Assembly (NCBI RefSeq): GCF_000147335.1
Contig: NC_014533.1
Location: 682,001-746,000 of the forward strand
DNA: 64,000 nt
Origin: Gloeothece verrucosa PCC 7822
GTDB lineage: Bacteria > Cyanobacteriota > Cyanobacteriia > Cyanobacteriales > Microcystaceae
Direction of reading: 5' to 3'
Shown in pieces: positions 58,113 through 64,000 of the stretch (positions within the stretch are counted from its first letter, which is position 1; the number at the start of each line of letters is the position of its first letter). The notes under the pieces are model-generated. The model was given only the letters and a program-made list of their open reading frames with translations, was not told the origin of the DNA and ran no database searches. A program made the translations under genes and the position numbers.

Positions 58113-61100
58113 ATGGTTGCCACGAATAATCTCAATAATCGTTTAATCGCCGGACTACAACAAATCATCGCTTCCGGTATCGATTTACCGTTAGTACCGA
58201 TCGGCACTCACAAACAGCCGCTTGGGGACAATTGGCAAAATCGACCTTATAAAGCCGCTCAATTAATTGAAGCCTTACAAAATGGGGGGGTGGAAGTCCC
58301 CATCAAAGGAGAAATCAAAAAGTTACAGCTTGGCGGCTTTGGCGTGATCACCGGACTGCCCGTTACGGTGGAGGGAATAAGCTATTATTTAATGGCATTA
58401 GACCAGGATGGAGAGAGTGCGATCGCCATCATCGACCAACTGGGTAATGGTAAAGGCGTTCCGCCAACCGTTGCCTTTACCTCTGGAAGGCCAGGGCGTT
58501 GCCAATACCTATTTTTAGTTCCTTCCTTCTATAAGGATCTTATCCGAACCAAAAAGCTCAAAACCGCTCAGACAGGAGATGATGACAAACCCGAACAGCT
58601 AGAATTTCGCTTTGCCAATATGCAGTCAGTGCTGCCCCCTTCGATCCATCCAGTCACAGGGGTTTATCATTGGATTGAGGGAGCGGCATTAGGAGAAGTG
58701 CCTATAGCGATCGCACCCCCTTGGGTTATATCCCAGATGTTAATTAATATGAGCCGCCTAGAGGGACAAATCCTGCCTCTGCTGCATAAATATGATATTC
58801 CTTTAAAAGTAGATTCCACAGGAACTAAGATTGACGGGAGCATCATAGAACGACTACATAAAAAAGTAGATCTTCTATCCGTCATAGGAGAATATATTCC
58901 CTTATACGAACGAGGAAAAAATTATGTCGGGCATTGTCCCGTTCATGAAAGCAAAGCGCCTAATTTAATGGTATATCCCGATAAAAAAATGTTCACCTGT
59001 CATGACTGTGGAATAGGAGGAAATATATTCAATTTCTTACAGTTACTCGGTAAAAGCCAATTAAAAGAAACCATAACTCCTCAATCAACGCCTCAAAAAC
59101 GGTTAACCAATAATAACGGACATCATAACTTTTGGAGTAACGTTGATTGGGCACTATCCTATTTAAATGCCCTTTCCCCCTTCCGCGCCGATGATTATGA
59201 TGATTGGTTAACCGTCGGGATGGCTTTACACAGTGTCGATGACTCCCTGTTAAAAGAGTGGGATAATTGGAGCCGCTCGTCAAGCAAATACAAACCGGGT
59301 GAATGTGAGAAAAAATGGAAATCCTTTTCTTCGGGTGGTGGCGTTAGTTTGGGAACTTTAGCGCATTTAGCCAAAAGTGATGGATGGCGTAGCCCGTTTG
59401 AAAATAATCATCGTGTTTATAGTAACGGTAGCAAAAATATTGCTCCTTCATCTTCGGAGCGCAATTTTGTCGATGAGCATACAGTTAATCAAGGGGAACC
59501 CACTTTAGCGCAATTAATCGAAGAGATACTCGCTCAAAACTTCGATGATGCCACCCAAGATTTAGCCCTAGTCGAGTTGGCAAAAAGTTACGATAATTAC
59601 AACCCTTCAGAAATTCGAGCGATCGCCAACAAGCTAATCGACGCTAGGCATGAGCAAGATTACTTATCAGAGAGAAAAGCCGAATTAGAACAACTTGAAG
59701 AACACGAGAGCTTTGAATATTTGCCATTCGACGATATTTTTTATGATTGTCCTGATGTGGCATCAGCTTTTAAATACGCCTGTCAAGTTAACAAAAAAAT
59801 TCAACCCCAGTATTTTTTAGGAATTCTGCCGGTAACCGCAGGAGTAATAGGCGTTAAAGGAGAAGTGATGGCTCCAGTGCTAGGAAAAGTCAAAGGGACC
59901 CTAAATCTGGCTATTGTTGGGGAATCCGGGGAAGGGAAATCCATTGTCTCAAAAATTTTAATCTCTCCGCTTTATCGATTACAAAAGGAGATGATGGAAC
60001 AACATAAGAAGCAAAAAAGCGAGTATGAAGAAGCGTTAAACAATTGGAATCGACAACATCGAGATTATCGCCCAGCAAAACCCACAGAATCTGACTATAT
60101 TACCACTACGGATGCGCTCTTGGTCATTAGTGAATATTCACGAGAAGGAATCGTCGCCAATCATGTTGACAATCCCAATGGATTTTTAATTTACCAAGAA
60201 GAGATGGTATCCTTACAACGGGCACAGAACATGTACCGTCAAGGCAAGGGAGATGATCGCCAGTTTCTTAATAACCTTTATGATAATGGGCCTATCTCTC
60301 GGGCCCTCAAGTCGGAGCGGCGAGAAGTGTCCCAATCAGCCGTTAGTACCTTTGGCGGCTATCAACCCGACATAATCTTGGGACAGATGGGAGATCTCAG
60401 CGATCCGGACGGACAATGGGCAAGGTGTAATTTTGTGTTTGGAATTGAAAAAAAAGTCCATACTCGATTGAACCAACCCTCAGTTTGCCTCGATGATCTT
60501 TTCTATAACCTCTACAAAAAGGCCTTGTTTGCCCCCTCCATCCAATGCCGATTTGACTCCGAACGATTAAAGTACCTAGAAAAATTTGTCAATGAAATGG
60601 AAGATGCCCGATGGTCTTGCTTGGAGAGCGGGATGCGGGCAGTCTATTCTAAGGCTTCTGGAGAGGTAATGCGGATTGCGCTCTTATTGCATTGGATCAA
60701 CTGTTTGTTAAAAGGCGTACCCGTGGCCCCTATCATTCCAGCGATCGCTGTCTTAAAAGCGATTAAGATTAAAAAATTCTTCATTTCTCAAATTGCCATC
60801 ATCCGCACTTGGGGAAAGAGTTCACCCCGCTCTGAAGAGGGATTAGCCCCCCTTTATCGGACTATCCAAAAAATAGCGGCACGGTTGGAGGGAATAGAAG
60901 AAGTCCTGACCACCCGGCGCGTTTTAGCGGCTCGTGTGCCCATTTTTAAGGGGTTAAAGGCCAAAGACATCGAGAAATTGTTTAAAGATCTCGCCGCAAT
61001 GGGTAAAGCCACCCTAGTCAAGTGGAAACGTGGGATAGCATTATCTATCAAATCTTTGCTAGATGGGATGGATAAATCCACAAAGCCAGGGAGAAATGGA

Positions 61101-61376
61101 AATGGGGGTAGCCCCATTGATAAGGGTTCTGATGACAGGGATAGACCATCATTTACCAAAGACGGCAGAGGGCAGAGGGGAGAAGACACAAGCGAGTATA
61201 TCAAACCTCCTGCCTCCTGCCGCTTGCCTCCTGAATTGAATGAAATAGTCGCTCCCATTAAAAATAGTTCATCTTCTAACACAAGTTCAGTCGTTCTTCC
61301 CATCTGGGGCAGTTTTGCCCAAACTGCTGAAACGTTGCTTATTGAAAAGAATTGGCTACAAACGGCTTATTCTTAA
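58113..61376 (+). CDS. plasmid-type primase-helicase (prim-pol / CHC2 zinc finger / DUF3987-like ATPase, 1087 aa)
   Basis: Probably primes and unwinds plasmid or phage-like DNA. The start is set by CAGGAG 6 bases before ATG 58113; the frame is open to 58056. Order: bifunctional primase/polymerase-like N-terminus (about 10-200; MALDQDGESA acidic motif near 96, FTSGRPGRCQYLF); CHC2 zinc finger (GHCPVHES...FTCHDCGIGGN, about 274-304, C-x2-H/C-x2-C); PriCT-2-like domain (about 341-426, DDWLTVGMALHS ... KKWKSF); linker; DUF3987-like ATPase with Walker A VGESGEGKS (about 602-610) and QEEMVSL downstream. The C-terminus is Gly/Ser/Asp-rich and probably disordered. The family A polymerase is encoded nearby on the other strand. 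Prim-pol plus CHC2 plus ATPase in one chain is a compact replication initiator. Confidence 0.82.
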   Translation: MVATNNLNNRLIAGLQQIIASGIDLPLVPIGTHKQPLGDNWQNRPYKAAQLIEALQNGGVEVPIKGEIKKLQLGGFGVITGLPVTVEGISYYLMALDQDGESAIAIIDQLGNGKGVPPTVAFTSGRPGRCQYLFLVPSFYKDLIRTKKLKTAQTGDDDKPEQLEFRFANMQSVLPPSIHPVTGVYHWIEGAALGEVPIAIAPPWVISQMLINMSRLEGQILPLLHKYDIPLKVDSTGTKIDGSIIERLHKKVDLLSVIGEYIPLYERGKNYVGHCPVHESKAPNLMVYPDKKMFTCHDCGIGGNIFNFLQLLGKSQLKETITPQSTPQKRLTNNNGHHNFWSNVDWALSYLNALSPFRADDYDDWLTVGMALHSVDDSLLKEWDNWSRSSSKYKPGECEKKWKSFSSGGGVSLGTLAHLAKSDGWRSPFENNHRVYSNGSKNIAPSSSERNFVDEHTVNQGEPTLAQLIEEILAQNFDDATQDLALVELAKSYDNYNPSEIRAIANKLIDARHEQDYLSERKAELEQLEEHESFEYLPFDDIFYDCPDVASAFKYACQVNKKIQPQYFLGILPVTAGVIGVKGEVMAPVLGKVKGTLNLAIVGESGEGKSIVSKILISPLYRLQKEMMEQHKKQKSEYEEALNNWNRQHRDYRPAKPTESDYITTTDALLVISEYSREGIVANHVDNPNGFLIYQEEMVSLQRAQNMYRQGKGDDRQFLNNLYDNGPISRALKSERREVSQSAVSTFGGYQPDIILGQMGDLSDPDGQWARCNFVFGIEKKVHTRLNQPSVCLDDLFYNLYKKALFAPSIQCRFDSERLKYLEKFVNEMEDARWSCLESGMRAVYSKASGEVMRIALLLHWINCLLKGVPVAPIIPAIAVLKAIKIKKFFISQIAIIRTWGKSSPRSEEGLAPLYRTIQKIAARLEGIEEVLTTRRVLAARVPIFKGLKAKDIEKLFKDLAAMGKATLVKWKRGIALSIKSLLDGMDKSTKPGRNGNGGSPIDKGSDDRDRPSFTKDGRGQRGEDTSEYIKPPASCRLPPELNEIVAPIKNSSSSNTSSVVLPIWGSFAQTAETLLIEKNWLQTAYS

Positions 61377-61425
61377 AACTACAAGAGCCGCTTATATAGC
61401 TCACATCTCATGGTCAGAATGGATA

Positions 61426-61773
61426 ATGGTTTTACAGACTGCTGTCAAAGAAAATCTAGACACGCAAGCCGCCAATACCGCGAATGTAGCCAACGTCGAT
61501 TGGAAGACGGGACAGACTTGCCTTCATAACGGGGTAAAAGTGGTCATTAATTGGTTTGTCAACAAACTGGTGGCGAAAGTAACCGAATACGAGTCAAACA
61601 AACGCTATGAGGTAGCCATCGTCCACCTAAAGCCGCTCATCACAGATGGCAATAACGCGGCTGTAGCTAATCGAGTGCCATCAAACCGTTTATCCATGCG
61701 TTCCCAAGAAATCCCCGAAATAGTTCAGACGGAACAACTGGATATATTTTCACCCCGCCAACAGCCGGGATAA
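61426..61773 (+). CDS. small hypothetical protein (115 aa)
   Basis: Begins at ATG 61426, 49 bases after the primase-helicase stop, probably the same transcript; the frame is open upstream to 61315 with no good start. The core (VDWKTGQTCLHNGVKVVINW ... VAKVTEYESNKRYEVAIVHL) looks like a small beta-rich domain, followed by a polar tail. I do not recognise it. Position suggests a plasmid replication or maintenance accessory. The stop lies 3 bases from the convergent polymerase gene end. Confidence 0.55.
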   Translation: MVLQTAVKENLDTQAANTANVANVDWKTGQTCLHNGVKVVINWFVNKLVAKVTEYESNKRYEVAIVHLKPLITDGNNAAVANRVPSNRLSMRSQEIPEIVQTEQLDIFSPRQQPG

Positions 61774-61776
61774 TCC

Positions 61777-63171
61777 TTATGACCAATGTTTACAAATTTT
61801 CACGTCAACCTGAACAGGAATCGGGGATAAAACAGGTTTTGCCGCCTGTTTCATACATCGAACCAAAATTTTAGCCGCATTCTGAGCTAAATCCCTAGGG
61901 CATTCTAGGACAATTTCATCATGAATAACAGCCACTAAAAGGATTGACGGATAAACTTCGAGTAAATTTCCGCCTAAAAGCGCGATGGCTCGTTTAAGGA
62001 TACCCGCGTTTGTGCCTTGAATGGGGTTGTTGAGTAGTTCATTAAGCGTTGGACCAGAAGTTAAGCTCCAGATACGCCTGCGTCCATCAAGGGTTCGGCT
62101 AACCCTTGTACCTTGCTGCCATCTTTTTCGTTTCTTTTTATGATAAGCAGCAATACCCGTGTAAGTTTTAAAGAAAGTTTTACGGAACCGGGAAGCCTCA
62201 GCCGCAGATAAATAAATCCCATAGTTGAATGCCGTACAAACTAAAAATTTCTTCACTCCCATGCCATAAATAAACCCGAAATTAACAATTTTACCTAGAT
62301 AACGTTCCGAATCGGTGATTTGAGCCACAGGTTTGTTAAACAATTGCGCGGCGGTTAACTTATGGAGATCTTCCCCCTTTTGATAAGCTAACTGCATCAA
62401 AAGGTCCCCACTCGCTTTAGCCATAAGCCGCAATTCAATTTGACTATAATCTGCTTTAATGAGAACGTTTCCTTCTGTTGCCACAAAACAGCGACGAAAC
62501 CGCGTATCTTTAGGAATATTCGTTAAATTAGCTCGATGACAACTAAAGCGTCCTGACTTTGTGCCCATTTGAAACCAATGCCCATGAACCCGCCCGCTAA
62601 TTGCATGGATGTATTTAGGGAATCCCTCAATAAAGGTACTCATTAAAGTCGTGATGCTACGATAATCAAGAAGATTCCGTATGATAGGATGTTTTTCGGC
62701 TCTTAGAATCAGTTCGCTCGCATCGGTTGAGTTAACAGAAATGCCAATTTTTTTTAAAGCGGCGATCACTTGTTGGGGCGAACGTAAGTTAATGCTGGTT
62801 GTCTGTTGAGGCGCGTACTCTTCAAGAAGAGATAATTGTACCGGTTTCGGTTCTAACTCCAATTGAAGAGAAATAGTTTCGCTTAATAAGGTTTGTTGCT
62901 GCTGTAATTCGATTCCCAGCGAATGCCATTGTTCTAAATCCAATTTCAACCCATTTAATTCCATCTGAGCAACGAACTGAAGACAATTAAATTCGTCAAG
63001 GGCTGTCGAAAATAAGTTAGCTTTTTCTAATAAAAATATTAAGGTTTCATGAAGCGGTAAAACAATAGCAGCATCCGTCGCAGCATATTGTAATTGTTGG
63101 GCAGATAAGGTTTTTTTGTTCCAATTACTGGTTTGGAGAGACTTATCTAATTTAATATTGAGTAAGCTCAA
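61777..63171 (-). CDS. family A DNA polymerase, polymerase part (464 aa, frame 2 of a split gene)
   Basis: Polymerase half of a PolA-type enzyme without 5'-3' exonuclease. It has the end of the 3'-5' exonuclease domain (exo III YAATDA, about 29-34), then polymerase motif A KADYSQIELRLM (about 239-250), motif B ERYLGKIVNFGFIYGMG (about 289-305) and motif C VIHDEIVLE (about 415). All catalytic residues are present (motif A Asp, HDE). The frame's TTG start at 63171 only marks where it opens. The sequence continues the exonuclease frame (63168-63635) after a -1 shift at an A9 run. Joined, the enzyme would be about 620 residues, typical for plasmid or phage PolA-like polymerases. It converges on the primase transcript. 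Confidence 0.85.
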   Translation of the reverse strand: MSLLNIKLDKSLQTSNWNKKTLSAQQLQYAATDAAIVLPLHETLIFLLEKANLFSTALDEFNCLQFVAQMELNGLKLDLEQWHSLGIELQQQQTLLSETISLQLELEPKPVQLSLLEEYAPQQTTSINLRSPQQVIAALKKIGISVNSTDASELILRAEKHPIIRNLLDYRSITTLMSTFIEGFPKYIHAISGRVHGHWFQMGTKSGRFSCHRANLTNIPKDTRFRRCFVATEGNVLIKADYSQIELRLMAKASGDLLMQLAYQKGEDLHKLTAAQLFNKPVAQITDSERYLGKIVNFGFIYGMGVKKFLVCTAFNYGIYLSAAEASRFRKTFFKTYTGIAAYHKKKRKRWQQGTRVSRTLDGRRRIWSLTSGPTLNELLNNPIQGTNAGILKRAIALLGGNLLEVYPSILLVAVIHDEIVLECPRDLAQNAAKILVRCMKQAAKPVLSPIPVQVDVKICKHWS

Positions 63172-63635
63172 AGCGATAGAAGAAAGACTAGATTTTTTTT
63201 TAAGCCGGCAATTAAAACTTGATAACCCAGCATGGTATCAAAAAAAGGAGGAGATAGTTTAAATCCGAGTCTTGTTAAAAATTGTAGTTCAAACTTAAGA
63301 TTATGTCCAATTTTCAAAGAAGAACTTGTAAAAATTTTTTGAATATATTCTTTTTCTTCATTAAGGGCAATCTGATCAATAATTAGGACGGGATAATCGG
63401 GTATAGCCAGTTGTAGTAATCTAATTTCATCCTTTAAAGGATCTAAGCCGCTTGTTTCACAATCAATACCAATGGCTGATGCTTGTAGATAAGGAATAAT
63501 TTCCGGTAGCTGTTCAATCTGATCAATATAAATGTAATCCGTCTTAAATAAATCAGGAGGGTGGGTTAAAGGAGATTTTTTAGGGAGTATAGCTAGAGTT
63601 TCCTGCCAGCTATAAAAGTCATAATTATTGGGCAT
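63168..63635 (-). CDS. family A DNA polymerase, 3'-5' exonuclease part (155 aa, frame 1 of a split gene)
   Basis: N-terminal part of the split polymerase. Exo I is IGIDCETSGLDPL (Asp58, Glu60) and exo II is IGHNLKFELQFL, where the usual Asp is Glu116. The frame follows the normal fold up to FFDTMLGYQVLIAGLKK and then leaves it, ending NLVFLLSL-stop. A -1 shift at the preceding A9 run gives KKKSSLSSIALSLLNIKLDK, which continues straight into the polymerase part. So either the gene is broken or slippage makes the full enzyme as well as this short product. Confidence 0.8.
   Translation of the reverse strand: MPNNYDFYSWQETLAILPKKSPLTHPPDLFKTDYIYIDQIEQLPEIIPYLQASAIGIDCETSGLDPLKDEIRLLQLAIPDYPVLIIDQIALNEEKEYIQKIFTSSSLKIGHNLKFELQFLTRLGFKLSPPFFDTMLGYQVLIAGLKKNLVFLLSL
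63193..63201 (-). other. A9 slippage site joining exonuclease and polymerase frames
   Basis: On the coding strand the run reads ggc-tta-aaa-aaa-aat. Adding one A (or a -1 slip) gives ggc-tta-aaa-aaa-aaa-tct and restores the polymerase frame. Removing one A leads to a stop (atc-tag), so only one direction works. Runs of nine A are known sites of transcriptional slippage and A-AAA-AAA is a classic -1 heptamer. Confidence 0.75.
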
Positions 63636-63742
63636 AAATTTTAACCAAAAAGGGTGAACTTAATCACCGAACAGGGGGAATTACGACAAGGGAACTTTGA
63701 CTTAAAATGCCAATTGAATTAAACGCTAGGAGAAAAACGTAA

Positions 63743-63943
63743 ATGTCTAATCCCTTACGTTCAGGTGGAAATTATGAGGATGGATATCGAGAAAATGTTT
63801 ATGATTTGTCGAACTTAGGCGACAACCCTTATTCAGATTCTCTCGAAAATCCCAATCCTCAACTCGCTCATTTACAGGAATTAGAACGTTTGCAACAACA
63901 ACAAAGAGAACAACAGGAGCAATTAGAACCAGATGCGGGCTAG
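63743..63943 (+). CDS. small low-complexity hypothetical protein (66 aa)
   Basis: Starts after a good RBS (CTAGGAGAAAAACGTAAATG). The C-terminal half is a Gln/Glu/Leu-rich helix (LQELERLQQQQREQQEQLE). The N-terminal half is Asn/Asp/Ser/Tyr-rich (YDLSNLGDNPYSDSLENPNP). It is divergent from the polymerase gene, with a 107-base shared upstream region; TTGACT near 63698 could be a -35. Function unknown; it looks like a small plasmid-borne accessory protein. The last 57 bases of the window follow it without a visible gene. Confidence 0.55.
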   Translation: MSNPLRSGGNYEDGYRENVYDLSNLGDNPYSDSLENPNPQLAHLQELERLQQQQREQQEQLEPDAG

Positions 63944-64000
63944 AAAAAGGCTAGTTCTTCCAACAAAAGTGCCATTGCTGAGAATTTTTAATGATGCCAT

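Noticed and set aside
60854..61303. 149-codon antisense ORF in the 3' part of the primase-helicase
   Set aside because: It mirrors the low-complexity Gly/Ser/Asp-rich tail; no RBS and no motif.

Overview
The window reads as a piece of a cyanobacterial genome, most like the Cyanothece/Gloeothece/Crocosphaera group. Pointers are long PAS/GAF histidine kinases with phytochrome-style GAF domains, ebo-cluster genes, a PEP-CTERM protein, GCGATCGC palindromes, an AT-rich base composition and several IS copies. A primase-helicase and a family A DNA polymerase at the right end suggest that the molecule is a large plasmid, or that this end derives from one. No rRNA, tRNA or CRISPR array was found.

Layout. 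(1) 0.1-12.7 kb is a signalling block. Two paralogous giant sensor kinases converge, with a CheY-like regulator between them. A REC-wHTH-HPt-REC-REC-GGDEF hub, a small zinc-ribbon protein and a second CheY-like protein follow. The last two genes share a duplicated upstream element. (2) 12.9-14.5 kb is an intact IS4-type element with an 11-bp target duplication; a decayed IS end lies nearby. (3) 15.0-26.5 kb is the most unusual metabolic region. It holds two stand-alone homologues of the N-terminal half of VioB/RebD, a stand-alone VioB/RebD-type ferritin-like protein, a periplasmic CxxCH protein, a lipoprotein-like protein, and two ebo genes (TatD-like hydrolase and dehydroquinate-synthase-like). 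This looks like a split iminopyruvate-dimer (chromopyrrolate-type) synthase beside genes linked elsewhere to export of scytonemin precursors.

(4) 27.2-49.7 kb is a PEP-CTERM protein followed by a single giant gene. The gene codes for about 7,225 residues if a one-base frameshift in a G5 run is corrected. It carries RTX, cadherin-like, pre-peptidase-like, C-type lectin, VWA, Ig-like and RHS/YD repeats, and ends in a PD-(D/E)xK nuclease-like tip. A DUF4253-type gene lies convergently downstream. (5) 51-55 kb is a scrapyard: an IS5-like transposase broken by a small palindromic insertion, a second IS4-type copy with no target duplication joining unrelated flanks, a truncated LamG gene and a Cas6-like relic. 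(6) 55-57 kb is a MarR regulator plus glycosyltransferase pair with two clear palindromic operators.

(7) 57-64 kb is a replication module: a palindrome-rich non-coding stretch, a primase-helicase, and a family A DNA polymerase whose exonuclease and polymerase parts are separated by a -1 shift at an A9 run. All family assignments come from reading motifs; no database search was run.
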